NCBI GenBank assembly: GCA_023488455.1 | Contig: JAMDDV010000027.1 | Location: 27,442 to 91,441 of the forward strand | Length of the DNA stretch: 64,000 nt | DNA from: Actinomycetota bacterium | GTDB lineage: Bacteria > Actinomycetota > Humimicrobiia > Hakubellales > JAMDDV01 | Reading direction: 5' to 3' | Shown: piece by piece, positions 1 to 7,814 of the stretch | How the letters are laid out: each line of letters begins with the position of its first letter | Numbering within the stretch: position 1 is the first letter of the stretch | Notes under the pieces: model-generated | Told to the model about the DNA's origin: nothing | The model's database searches: none | Seen by the model: only the letters and a program-made list of their open reading frames with translations | Position numbers and translations under genes: made by a program

Positions 1-108
1 ATGATTGCAGCTTATGCTCTTCTAGAAGAAGCTGTTCTCGTACATAAAGATTCTGAATTTTTATCTTTAGAAAATGAAATAAGGCTTCAAACACTACCTC
101 TTAAATAG
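1..108 (+). CDS. VapC-type PIN toxin, C-terminal fragment cut by window edge
   Basis: An open frame runs from base 1 to a TAG at 106-108 and encodes about 35 residues. It contains the segment LVHKDSEF followed by IRLQTLPLK, which resembles the typical C-terminus of PIN-domain ribonuclease toxins: a late Asp in a HKDxEF motif, then a short strand ending in LPxK. The N-terminal catalytic Asp and any VapB partner would lie to the left of the window. The frame is too short for certainty. It is called from similarity to the PIN ends seen elsewhere in this window and in the family. Confidence 0.55.
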   Translation: MIAAYALLEEAVLVHKDSEFLSLENEIRLQTLPLK

Positions 109-128
109 AATAACATCAGATCAATTAT

Positions 129-599
129 TTATTTGCAAAAATATTTCAATTCGTGTTGAAGAATCTTCTCCTTAATTTCCGTTCCATAACCATATTCACC
201 CAATCCATTCTTTCTGACCACACGATGGCATGGGATTATTAGAAAAACAGGATTTTTGGCACAGACACTTCCGACTGCTCTCGCAGCACCTTGAGAACCT
301 ACGCTTATAGCAAGAGTTGAATATGGAACAGTTTCCCCTGGGGGAATCTTCCTCATCTCATCTAGGGCGTGCTTCTGAAAACTGGTAAACCCGCTTAAAT
401 CAACCCGAATTTCGTTTAATGAGAATTTTTCACCCGATATATACTCATTTACTTTATCAATTACTTCGCTATTCCTCTGATCCTGTGGGCTAAAATAACC
501 CTCTGCAATATCAGAGAGATAGGCTCTTGAAACAACTCCGTCCTCGATCTCAATATTTATGAACTTTGCAATAAGCTCCCACCAGAGCGAATACATCAT
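129..599 (-). CDS. ogt: Methylated-DNA--protein-cysteine methyltransferase (Ogt/MGMT family)
   Basis: Suicide DNA-repair enzyme that moves the methyl group from O6-methylguanine to its own cysteine. The 156-residue protein has the family's PCHRVV active-site motif at residues 123-128 (nucleophile Cys124). The DNA-binding helix carries the ARAVG arginine-finger sequence (about 106-110), preceded by the YSTLA segment. Length is normal for a single-domain Ogt. Two Met codons open the frame and neither has a strong ribosome binding site. It lies 38 bases downstream of the sugar locus on the same strand and may be read through from it, but has no obvious functional tie. Confidence 0.93.
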   Translation of the reverse strand: MMYSLWWELIAKFINIEIEDGVVSRAYLSDIAEGYFSPQDQRNSEVIDKVNEYISGEKFSLNEIRVDLSGFTSFQKHALDEMRKIPPGETVPYSTLAISVGSQGAARAVGSVCAKNPVFLIIPCHRVVRKNGLGEYGYGTEIKEKILQHELKYFCK

Positions 600-637
600 C
601 TTATTCTCATCTACTCATTTTCATAAAAACTTAGATT

Positions 638-1609
638 CTAATTTACAGATAAAAGCAACTCTTCTCTTGCATAAAAATATGAAGCGGTTTCGCTAACCAG
701 CCTATCAAGCATTACTGGATCGTTTTTGCCGTACATCTGGCGATATGGGTCTGCTCCAGCCCCAAGTGGTTCAGCACTGCAGAATGCTCTCTTATCGTTA
801 TAGCCAATCAAGTAGAGCGCCATTATTACTGTATCAAGATCAAGCATTCCTGTTCCGAACGCCATCCTGGTTGTATCCGCCATATGCAAGTTAATGAGAT
901 AATCACCGTAATTTATTATCGTCTCCCCAATATGGGATTCGCCGTGAAGCATATGATACAGATCCCCATTTATATGTTTGATGCCGTCGTGATTAACAGC
1001 CTTAATAAGTTTAACAGCATCCTCGAAGGTATGGCAAAGACTTACTTCATCGGCACGGATTGGCTCAACCGCACCTTTGACACTATTTTTAATGAAGGTA
1101 TCTCCGATGATCTGAAGAGCCTCAACCGCTCGGTCAAACTCAAAGCCATCATATCTTTTGGGTCTACCTACTGCACCAGGAACAATGAGTAGGTATTCCC
1201 CTCCGACCTCATTACAGAATTCAACATTGCGCTTAATATAATCAATTGCCCTTTGCCTGACAGATGGAATCGATGATGCAAGTTCACAATCACTTGAAAA
1301 CATTCCACAGACTCCAGAAACTTCCATCCCAAAATCATTTAAAAGCGACTTTACCTCTTTTGAATTATACCCAAGATCAGATCCATATAAATTTCCATGA
1401 AGCTCAACATATCTCACTTTATTATTATGAAGTCTTTGTAATGACGTTCTTAGTGGTTCAAGCCCAAATCCCCAATTGCTCCATGAAAGTTTTAATTTGT
1501 TCCCAGCTTTTTCCTTTTTCTTAATCAAATCTAAGAACTTTTTTCTTATTTCTAGATTTTTCTTTTCGAAATTTTGCGGTTTAATCTTTGCCCCTTTCAA
1601 TCTCAACAA
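638..1609 (-). CDS. Sugar phosphate isomerase/epimerase-like TIM barrel (xylose isomerase-like)
   Basis: A 323-residue AP-endonuclease-2/xylose-isomerase-type TIM barrel. The expected divalent-metal ligands are visible as Glu182 (AVEPI), Asp216 and His219 (GDLYH), His242 (LHMADT) and Glu280 (AEPLG), so it is probably an active isomerase or epimerase. Substrate is unknown. It begins 14 bases after the URO-D-like gene and is the last sugar-locus gene, so it probably acts on the sugar imported by the upstream transporter. The start is one of two adjacent TTG codons with a weak ribosome binding site, so the true N-terminus is uncertain. A keto-sugar epimerase is the main alternative reading. Confidence 0.8.
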   Translation of the reverse strand: MLRLKGAKIKPQNFEKKNLEIRKKFLDLIKKKEKAGNKLKLSWSNWGFGLEPLRTSLQRLHNNKVRYVELHGNLYGSDLGYNSKEVKSLLNDFGMEVSGVCGMFSSDCELASSIPSVRQRAIDYIKRNVEFCNEVGGEYLLIVPGAVGRPKRYDGFEFDRAVEALQIIGDTFIKNSVKGAVEPIRADEVSLCHTFEDAVKLIKAVNHDGIKHINGDLYHMLHGESHIGETIINYGDYLINLHMADTTRMAFGTGMLDLDTVIMALYLIGYNDKRAFCSAEPLGAGADPYRQMYGKNDPVMLDRLVSETASYFYAREELLLSVN

Positions 1610-1622
1610 TTAAAATGATCTT

Positions 1623-2786
1623 CTACATAAATAAAACCTTTTCTCTTTCTTCCCTAATAGTTTCAACTACAGCTTTAATGTTCTCAATAGGAACATCGTT
1701 CATAATTTCTTGTGACGGAGCTATAATGTAACCTCCACCTTTCCCAAGAGTACGAATCGTTTCTCTAACCATATCTCTAGTTTCAGCTTCGCTTAAATAA
1801 GGTAAGATTTGTGTATTTATACCACCATAGAAAATAATATCTTTACCAAACTCTTTCTTAAGATATTTAAGATCCATGCATGGTTGACAAGGTTCCAATA
1901 TTTTCAGTCCAATATCAATTAAGTCGGGAATGTATTGCATAATATCTCCGCACGAATGAAACATAATAGGTATGCCCGCACTTGTAAATATTTCCCAATG
2001 TCTCTTCAAACGTGGCAGAATAATGTTCTCAAACATGGAGTCTGGGAAAAAGCCACCCTTCTGAGTCCCAAAGTCATCTCCGCTATGAGCTATTTTAAAA
2101 CCAATCTTTACTAATTTCTTGGCTACTTCGATCTTGTAGTCAGTGATCTTATCTAAGATGTCTTCTATAACTTTTGGGTTCAACGCAATGTTTACCATAA
2201 ATTCTTCAAAACCTAGAATATGGTAACCTCTCTCATAAATACCAGCATACCCGGATGGCCAAACAAGGAATTCACCAGAATGTTTCTTAAGATCTCTTTC
2301 CCACTCAGAAAAATTTTCTGTCATATTAACATCTGGAACATTATATTCTTTAACAGCAATTTCAATATCACTCTCAAAAATTACTTTTCTGCTTAAATTT
2401 GGAGGCATAAACTTCGCTATATATTCGGTTGTTTTTCCCTGTAACGGATGGAAGGATACGAAAAAACTTCCAACTCCCACTTTGTAGCCAATACCCCACG
2501 TATCATAAACAACATTATTTTCCCAATCCGGAAATGCATAACCTAACTCATTTAAATTCTCTATTTCTTCTTTCACATCTCTGTATATCATAGGTTTATC
2601 CTGCAAAGTAAAAGTGATTTGAAAATGATTTTCTAAAAATTCATCAAGTTCTGATTCGGAACTTAAACCTAACGCCTTACTAATCGCCTTAAACCTGGAT
2701 CTGTCAGCAAAATTTATTTGACTGGGAAGAAAATCAACAGATTCACGATTAATTAATCTTAAGACCCTTTCCTCTTTTGTTAACAT
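1623..2786 (-). CDS. Uroporphyrinogen decarboxylase superfamily protein (HSCG type)
   Basis: 387-residue URO-D-fold protein. It keeps the family's GDDFG segment (236-240) and an HSCG motif at 277-280, the position of the H-x-C zinc motif in corrinoid methyltransferases MtaA/MtbA. The distal cysteine of those enzymes is not evident; the C-terminal loop reads APSQ instead. The N-terminal Arg-rich substrate motif of true HemE is absent, and there is no heme gene nearby, so this is not HemE. It is paired with a second URO-D-like gene upstream and follows a sugar transporter and mutarotase, suggesting a role in that substrate's metabolism. The exact reaction is unknown. An AGGA sequence precedes the ATG. 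Confidence 0.82.
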   Translation of the reverse strand: MLTKEERVLRLINRESVDFLPSQINFADRSRFKAISKALGLSSESELDEFLENHFQITFTLQDKPMIYRDVKEEIENLNELGYAFPDWENNVVYDTWGIGYKVGVGSFFVSFHPLQGKTTEYIAKFMPPNLSRKVIFESDIEIAVKEYNVPDVNMTENFSEWERDLKKHSGEFLVWPSGYAGIYERGYHILGFEEFMVNIALNPKVIEDILDKITDYKIEVAKKLVKIGFKIAHSGDDFGTQKGGFFPDSMFENIILPRLKRHWEIFTSAGIPIMFHSCGDIMQYIPDLIDIGLKILEPCQPCMDLKYLKKEFGKDIIFYGGINTQILPYLSEAETRDMVRETIRTLGKGGGYIIAPSQEIMNDVPIENIKAVVETIREEREKVLFM

Positions 2787-2835
2787 CTTATTCCTACTAA
2801 ATCCTTACTAAATTATTTTCCTTTAAAACCTATAT

Positions 2836-4041
2836 CTAATCATTTTCAATCTCATTTAAAGTCTCATAAACAGCCATTATATTATCTACTGGTGTATTTG
2901 CTTGAATATTATGTGAAGGTGCAGCAATATAACCCCCATTTTCAGATAGAATTTTAACAACTTTTTTTACCTCTTCTTTAATTTCACTAGGCTCTCCTTT
3001 CATTAGCAAATGTTGTATATCAATTCCCCCATGAAATGTTAATTTTGCACCAAATTTTTTCTTCAAATCTTCTGGATTCATATCCTTTGCTGTAGGCTGT
3101 ATTGGATTTAAAATATCAACTCCGATTTCGACTAGGTCACTTATTATAGGAACAATGGACCCACACGAATGATGAAACCACTTAATATCTGGATAATAGC
3201 TTTTTGTATTTTCAATTATATTTCTATATCTATTTTTAACATAATTCCTCCAAATTTCAGGTGAGAGTAAAGTTCTATCCTGCATACCATAGTCGTCACC
3301 CATTGCTACTATATCAACTTTCCCATCAACAGATGTTAAATAGTTTTTGTTCCATTCTAAAAAATATTCTTCAATACTATCTAAAAGATAATTAGTTAAT
3401 TGGGGGTTTGAAGCTATATCTATATAAAAATCCGTAAACCCTCTAATCCACAAAGCAGTTTCAAGTAAACCACCATAGGATTGGCACAAGGATATAACAT
3501 AGTTCGGATTTTCATTGTAATATTTCTTTAATTCTTCTTTCAAACCATCTACTCTTAATTTATCAGTAGGATCAGGAAGGCAATATTTTTTTATTTCTTC
3601 AAAAGATTTCCCTTGTAAAGGGTGCTCGACCATCTCAAAATAATATGCTGACCTCTTCCATTTAACTCCCCATTCATCATAAAAAAAATCCCCAGTCCCA
3701 CCATGGACATAGCCTTTCAAAATTTCTTTTTCGGTTTCTATATTAAAAGCTCTCTTATATATCTCTTTTAATTCCAATGTCTTTCGGGAAGACTTTGGAT
3801 ACAACCATCTAAGACCTATGTTATATCTTCTTAAAAATTCATCTTCAGGAAGGGCGCTCAACTGAACTAAACTGTTAATTCTTGGAGTTCTATTAATACC
3901 TAATTTTTTCAAAACTTCATTATAGACAAAAATAGAAATACTAGCTTGGTCTCCACCATAATCTACAAGGAAATAATTGCCTTTCTCGTGATTCAAAACT
4001 TTTTTAAATTTTTCTTTATAATTCATTAAATAATCTTTCAT
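2836..4041 (-). CDS. Uroporphyrinogen decarboxylase superfamily protein (HSCG type)
   Basis: 401-residue URO-D-fold protein with GDDYG in the middle and HHSCG at 290-294, followed by a GGID strand and an APSHNIQ loop near the C-terminus. It shares motif order with the neighbouring URO-D-like gene, so the two are probably paralogues rather than subunits of heme synthesis. The H-x-C pair could bind zinc as in MtaA/MtbA, but the third ligand cysteine is missing. The second Met (about 4026), just before the conserved KEKFKKVLNHE opening, is an equally likely start. It follows the RhaM-like gene in the same direction. Confidence 0.82.
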   Translation of the reverse strand: MKDYLMNYKEKFKKVLNHEKGNYFLVDYGGDQASISIFVYNEVLKKLGINRTPRINSLVQLSALPEDEFLRRYNIGLRWLYPKSSRKTLELKEIYKRAFNIETEKEILKGYVHGGTGDFFYDEWGVKWKRSAYYFEMVEHPLQGKSFEEIKKYCLPDPTDKLRVDGLKEELKKYYNENPNYVISLCQSYGGLLETALWIRGFTDFYIDIASNPQLTNYLLDSIEEYFLEWNKNYLTSVDGKVDIVAMGDDYGMQDRTLLSPEIWRNYVKNRYRNIIENTKSYYPDIKWFHHSCGSIVPIISDLVEIGVDILNPIQPTAKDMNPEDLKKKFGAKLTFHGGIDIQHLLMKGEPSEIKEEVKKVVKILSENGGYIAAPSHNIQANTPVDNIMAVYETLNEIEND

Positions 4042-4089
4042 GGTTGTTTGTTAAATACAACTTATTTACAAATATAGGTACCACAATAT

Positions 4090-4425
4090 CTAAATGTCAT
4101 TTAGCTGCTTCTCTAAATCAAAAATCTTGTCCAATTTGACTATATTTCCTTCACCTGAATAATCTTGTACCTCGCTTAATAATGGAGCCATTTTTTTTAG
4201 CCAATTTTGAAAAACCTTCTTTTCAGCCAATTTTGACAATGCTTTATCAAAATTGTCCGACATTATATAAAGAAAAATCCCATTTCCCTTTAACCAGATA
4301 ATTTCCCTTTCTATCCCAGCTTCCTTAATAGCTTCTAACAACTCAGTCCACATTTCTCTATGTGCCTTAATATATTCATTTCTTTTCCCTTTTCTTATTT
4401 TTTGAAAAAATAATACATGTTCCAT
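4090..4425 (-). CDS. rhaM: L-rhamnose mutarotase family protein
   Basis: Small 111-residue ferredoxin-fold protein of the RhaM family, which interconverts anomers of L-rhamnose and related sugars. The N-terminal core EYIKAHREMWTELLEAIKEAG matches the family's YxxxHxxxWPELxxxIxxxGI signature, with the conserved His and Trp, and IWLKGNGIFLYI supplies the following strands. A GGGAG ribosome binding site lies six bases before the ATG. The gene sits between the substrate-binding lipoprotein and two URO-D-like genes. It suggests that the transporter handles rhamnose or a similar deoxy or pentose sugar, though no rhamnose isomerase, kinase or aldolase is nearby. Confidence 0.85.
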   Translation of the reverse strand: MEHVLFFQKIRKGKRNEYIKAHREMWTELLEAIKEAGIEREIIWLKGNGIFLYIMSDNFDKALSKLAEKKVFQNWLKKMAPLLSEVQDYSGEGNIVKLDKIFDLEKQLNDI

Positions 4426-4483
4426 GAGTTCTCCCAGTATGATTTTTCATAAATATTAGATGGACATTCCAATTGAAATTTTA

Positions 4484-4518
4484 GATAGCATAGCAATTTT
4501 AAAAATTGCTATGCTATC
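4484..4518 (-). promoter_or_regulatory. Perfect 17-bp-arm hairpin after substrate-binding gene
   Basis: Left arm 4484-4500 and right arm 4502-4518 are perfect inverted complements around a single base. It lies 27 bases after the stop of the substrate-binding protein gene and before rhaM. No run of T follows on either strand, so it is more likely a partial attenuator or 3'-end mRNA stabiliser than a strong terminator. Such a structure would let the binding-protein message accumulate above that of the downstream genes. Confidence 0.6.
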
Positions 4519-4545
4519 CCAAATCAACTACAAGAATTTAATTTT

Positions 4546-5610
4546 TTACCATTCACCTGGTAAGTACTGGTCAACATTATCCTTAGTTACTGGCGGCAGG
4601 TCCATATAATTATAGTAAGGATCTAACTGCATAGGTGGCTTTATCCCTTCATTTAATATTTTCAGTGAAAGCTCTGCAGCCAAAATTCCAGCTTTTGAAG
4701 GACTCTGTAAAACTGTACCATACATGATCCCATCTTTTATTGCGTTTAAACCTTCGGCACTTCCTCCAACGCCAACTAATACTATATCGCCTGCTTTATA
4801 TCCCGCTTCTTCTAGTGCTTTCCAGGCCCCCATTGCCAGTGTATCGTCCTCACCATATATCCCATTGAGGTCCGGATACCTAACAATCCAGTCTTCCATT
4901 ATTGCAATTGCTTGCGCCTTATCCCAGCTTGCTGGCTGTGTTGCAACAACCTCAATCCCAGAATTTAATTCTTTAAGTTTATCAGTAAAACCTTTCTCTC
5001 TATTTATTGTATTTTCTGCTCCGGGTACTCCTTCTATTATTGCAACTTTACCTTTTCCTCCAAGAGCCTTGTGCATTAGCTCTCCAGCAATTTGGCCTTC
5101 AATATAATTATCTGGTCCTGAATATCCAACTGTATACTTTTCATCCTCAGGTTCTGCTTTAACATGATCCATTAAAACAGGTATTCCCAAATCATAGGCC
5201 TTTTTAATGCCTGCACTTAATGCTGGGGCGTCTAAAGGAATCAAATCGATTATATCTACACCCATAGCAATAGCATCATCCATTTGGGTAGATTGAAGTG
5301 CAGCATCAAATTTTGCATCCAATAGGATATATTCATGTCCTGCATCTTGAATTGTCTTTTTTGTTGCGTTGATAGCTGGCATTAAATACGGTGTCGTGGT
5401 ACCCAACCATAAATTAGCTACTTTCCATTTTTTCGCTTCTGTTGTTTCAGCAACCGTTTCCGTAGCAGCAGATGTCTCCTCAGTTACAGCTGTGGTCTCT
5501 TCTGTGGATGCTGTTGTTTCTGCCACTACTGCACCTTTACAACTAACACCTATAAAAGCCACAGATAGAGTTAGTACCAAAAATAACAACCAAGTTAATG
5601 ATTTTTTCAT
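4546..5610 (-). CDS. Sugar ABC transporter substrate-binding lipoprotein (RbsB family)
   Basis: 354-residue extracytoplasmic binding protein. The signal peptide ends in a lipobox with the acylated Cys at residue 24 (GVSC). A Thr/Glu/Ala-rich linker (about 25-60) follows, then a periplasmic-binding-protein type 1 domain of the ribose/galactose group, with segments such as DAIAMGVDIIDLIPLDA and VGYSGPDNYIEGQIAGE. An AAGGGG ribosome binding site precedes the ATG. It works with the two permeases and the double ATPase upstream. The 253-base leader and flanking hairpins suggest separate mRNA stability control. The neighbouring RhaM points to a deoxy sugar or pentose ligand, but specificity cannot be read from sequence. 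Confidence 0.92.
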   Translation of the reverse strand: MKKSLTWLLFLVLTLSVAFIGVSCKGAVVAETTASTEETTAVTEETSAATETVAETTEAKKWKVANLWLGTTTPYLMPAINATKKTIQDAGHEYILLDAKFDAALQSTQMDDAIAMGVDIIDLIPLDAPALSAGIKKAYDLGIPVLMDHVKAEPEDEKYTVGYSGPDNYIEGQIAGELMHKALGGKGKVAIIEGVPGAENTINREKGFTDKLKELNSGIEVVATQPASWDKAQAIAIMEDWIVRYPDLNGIYGEDDTLAMGAWKALEEAGYKAGDIVLVGVGGSAEGLNAIKDGIMYGTVLQSPSKAGILAAELSLKILNEGIKPPMQLDPYYNYMDLPPVTKDNVDQYLPGEW

Positions 5611-5661
5611 TTTATTACCCCTTCATTGCAATAGAATTTATAATCTTGGTAAAATAGTGGG

Positions 5662-5715
5662 GAGATTTGTTTCTAGCAGCACCGCACCTCAATTGCAACT
5701 GTTAAAACAAATCTC
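5662..5715 (-). promoter_or_regulatory. 11-bp inverted repeat in leader of substrate-binding gene
   Basis: Arms at 5662-5672 and 5705-5715 are perfect complements with a 32-base loop, lying between the permease stop and the binding-protein start. With the hairpin on the other side of the gene, the binding-protein message would be bracketed by secondary structure. No T-run follows. Function is inferred. Confidence 0.4.
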
Positions 5716-5732
5716 ACTTTTATTAACAAAAA

Positions 5733-5820
5733 TCACCTCCTTAATTAAAATTTCTAATAGTTAAGGTGCATGAGAATAAAATCACCCTAATCATTAATAC
5801 TAAATTTCGATCACCTCCCT
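5733..5820 (-). promoter_or_regulatory. Two strong Shine-Dalgarno-like sequences without a normal gene
   Basis: On the minus strand, 5733-5742 is an exact ten-base complement of the usual 16S anti-Shine-Dalgarno tail, and 5811-5820 differs by one base. Both lie more than 120 bases before the binding-protein ATG. The first could drive an 18-codon frame starting at TTG (5729 down to 5673); the second has no well-spaced start. They may act as ribosome-loading mRNA stabilisers of the Stab-SD kind known in Bacillus, or as leader-peptide sites. Confidence 0.45.
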
Positions 5821-5863
5821 TCCTACAAAAAAACAACACATTTTATCGCCTTTATAAAATGAT

Positions 5864-6814
5864 TTAAATAAATCTAAATTTCCTGAACCTAACATACCAA
5901 GCATCGATTATAAGAATAAATATAAGCAATAACCCTTTAACTACTGAATGATAGTAAGGTAAAATCTGAGAGAATTGCAAAGTGTTAGAAATAATACCAA
6001 GCAACAATACTCCCTGGAAACTTCTAAATATTGAACCCTCACCACCCGAAAGACTGATACCACCCAACAAAACTGCAACTATTATGTCTATTGGTGTTTC
6101 TACACCAATTTGTACAGATGCAACATTTAACCTTGAAGCTAAGATGACTCCTGCTATAGCGGCTAGAATACCCGTTAATAAAAAAATTGAAATCTTATTT
6201 TTCATAACATCTATACCAAAAAATCGGCAGGCTTCCTCATTTCCCCCAATAGCATAAACATTCCTACCAAAAAAGGTTCTTGAAAGTATAATTCCACATA
6301 TAATCAACAAAACTGAATAAATAATTACAGTAAATGGTATTTTATAAAATTCACCTGTTCCTAAGATTTTAAAGCTAGGGTTAGTACCTTTAATGGTTGT
6401 GGCACCTGTTAGAAACAATAATAAACCCCTTAGAGTTATCATCATTCCTAATGTTACAGCAATAGAATTCACTTTCAGTTTAGTTACAATCAAACCATTT
6501 GCAAATCCAACAAAAGCTCCAAAAAAAATACTAATTATAATTGCTAAAAGGAGATTATATTTTTGTAAAGTTATTATAAGAGCTCCAACAACTGCCATAT
6601 TAGAACCGACAGAAAGGTCTAACTCCCTACCTATTAATAAATATGTCATTCCTATTGCAATAATCCCATTTATAGAAATTTGGTTAAATATATTTTTTAT
6701 ATTTTCATAGGTGAGAAATTGTTGGCTCGTTAAGGAGAAATAAATAATTATAAATAACAACACAATTAAAATTTTATTATCAATTATAAAATTTAATTTT
6801 CTTTGAAACTTCAA
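5864..6814 (-). CDS. Sugar ABC transporter permease (RbsC family)
   Basis: Hydrophobic permease of the BPD_transp_2/RbsC family, with eight to ten predicted membrane segments. Family landmarks include GITYLLIGRELDLSVGS-like sequence near the first third and AVLLGGISLSGGEGS in the C-terminal third. An upstream ATG at 6871 would overlap the preceding gene by 50 bases. A GAGGAGG sequence directly before the upstream stop codon favours a start just after that stop, at TTG 6814 (or ATT 6817), which I chose. It pairs with the second permease to form the membrane channel of the transporter. Confidence 0.88.
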   Translation of the reverse strand: MKFQRKLNFIIDNKILIVLLFIIIYFSLTSQQFLTYENIKNIFNQISINGIIAIGMTYLLIGRELDLSVGSNMAVVGALIITLQKYNLLLAIIISIFFGAFVGFANGLIVTKLKVNSIAVTLGMMITLRGLLLFLTGATTIKGTNPSFKILGTGEFYKIPFTVIIYSVLLIICGIILSRTFFGRNVYAIGGNEEACRFFGIDVMKNKISIFLLTGILAAIAGVILASRLNVASVQIGVETPIDIIVAVLLGGISLSGGEGSIFRSFQGVLLLGIISNTLQFSQILPYYHSVVKGLLLIFILIIDAWYVRFRKFRFI

Positions 6815-6821
6815 AATAAAA

Positions 6822-7799
6822 TCATACCTCCTCAAGCTTTGCTCTCGCTCGGACATCAAAAAATACTGCAATTATTACCAACATTCCCTTTAACAATAGT
6901 TGAAATGCAACTGGCATATTTAATAAAATCATGCCATTTACAAGAACACCAAGTAACAAAACACCTAAAACTGTGTTGTAAATACTGCCTTTCCCTCCAA
7001 ATATACTGTTTCCTCCAATTAAAACAGCAGTTATAGCAGTGAATTCATAACCTACACCAACAACAGGTGAAGCACTTGAAAGTCTTGAACTGAGTATTAT
7101 CGAAGATATTGCAACACAAATGCTACATATAATAAAACTTACAGTTCTAATAAGATTAACTCTAACACCAGCTATTCTTGCGGCTATAACATTTGTACCA
7201 ATTAAATAAATATTCCTACCCAAAATAGTTCTACTTAAAATTACAGAAAGTATGGTTGCTAAAAAAACAAAGATAAATACATAGTTGGGAATACCTATAA
7301 TTGTACCCGCAGATATATATGTATATAGAGAATTAGGATCTCCAAGTTGTAAGGCTCCATTAGTCCAAATTAACGACAAACCTGCTATCACCGATAGCAT
7401 TCCCAAAGTTACAATAATGGAATTAATCTCAAATTTGCTCGAAATATAACCGTTTATAAAACCAACTATAGCCGCAGCAATAAAGGGAGCTGCAATTGCT
7501 AAAACAAGACTTCTTGATTGCAAGGATATTGCTAAAACACCACTTAGTGAAAATAAGGAACCTACAGATAGATCTAACCCTCCTCCTAAAATTGCAAAAG
7601 TTAATCCAAGCGATATTATTCCATTAATTGTAACTTGCTTTATAATATTAATAAGATTTTTGTAGGTTGCAAAATTTGGAACTACTAAACTAAAAATAAT
7701 TATTAAAATAAATAAAATACATAGAATTATTTGGGTTCTGAAAAAATTAATTACCCTAATCTTTACAAAATTCATAGTTACATTTTCATCGGGCAACAA
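6822..7799 (-). CDS. Sugar ABC transporter permease (RbsC family)
   Basis: 325-residue multi-spanning permease homologous to its neighbour. It has the GLTFAILGGGLDLSVGSLFSL motif in the first third and AVLIGGNSIFGGKGS near the C-terminus, the loop expected to contact the ATPase. It starts at TTG 7799 with AAGGAG five bases upstream. Two different permeases in one operon suggest a heterodimeric channel. It follows the ATPase by 15 bases and is probably cotranscribed from the lacI promoter. Confidence 0.92.
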   Translation of the reverse strand: MLPDENVTMNFVKIRVINFFRTQIILCILFILIIIFSLVVPNFATYKNLINIIKQVTINGIISLGLTFAILGGGLDLSVGSLFSLSGVLAISLQSRSLVLAIAAPFIAAAIVGFINGYISSKFEINSIIVTLGMLSVIAGLSLIWTNGALQLGDPNSLYTYISAGTIIGIPNYVFIFVFLATILSVILSRTILGRNIYLIGTNVIAARIAGVRVNLIRTVSFIICSICVAISSIILSSRLSSASPVVGVGYEFTAITAVLIGGNSIFGGKGSIYNTVLGVLLLGVLVNGMILLNMPVAFQLLLKGMLVIIAVFFDVRARAKLEEV

Positions 7800-7814
7800 T
7801 TTATCTCCTTACAA

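Noticed and set aside
884..1192. Open frame on the plus strand opposite the sugar isomerase-like gene
   Set aside because: It has no family features and mirrors a clearly coding minus-strand gene. Many similar opposite-strand frames across the window were dropped for the same reason.
1623..2786. Annotation of the URO-D-like genes as heme-pathway HemE
   Set aside because: They lack the HemE N-terminal Arg motif, occur five times and sit in sugar loci without other heme genes.
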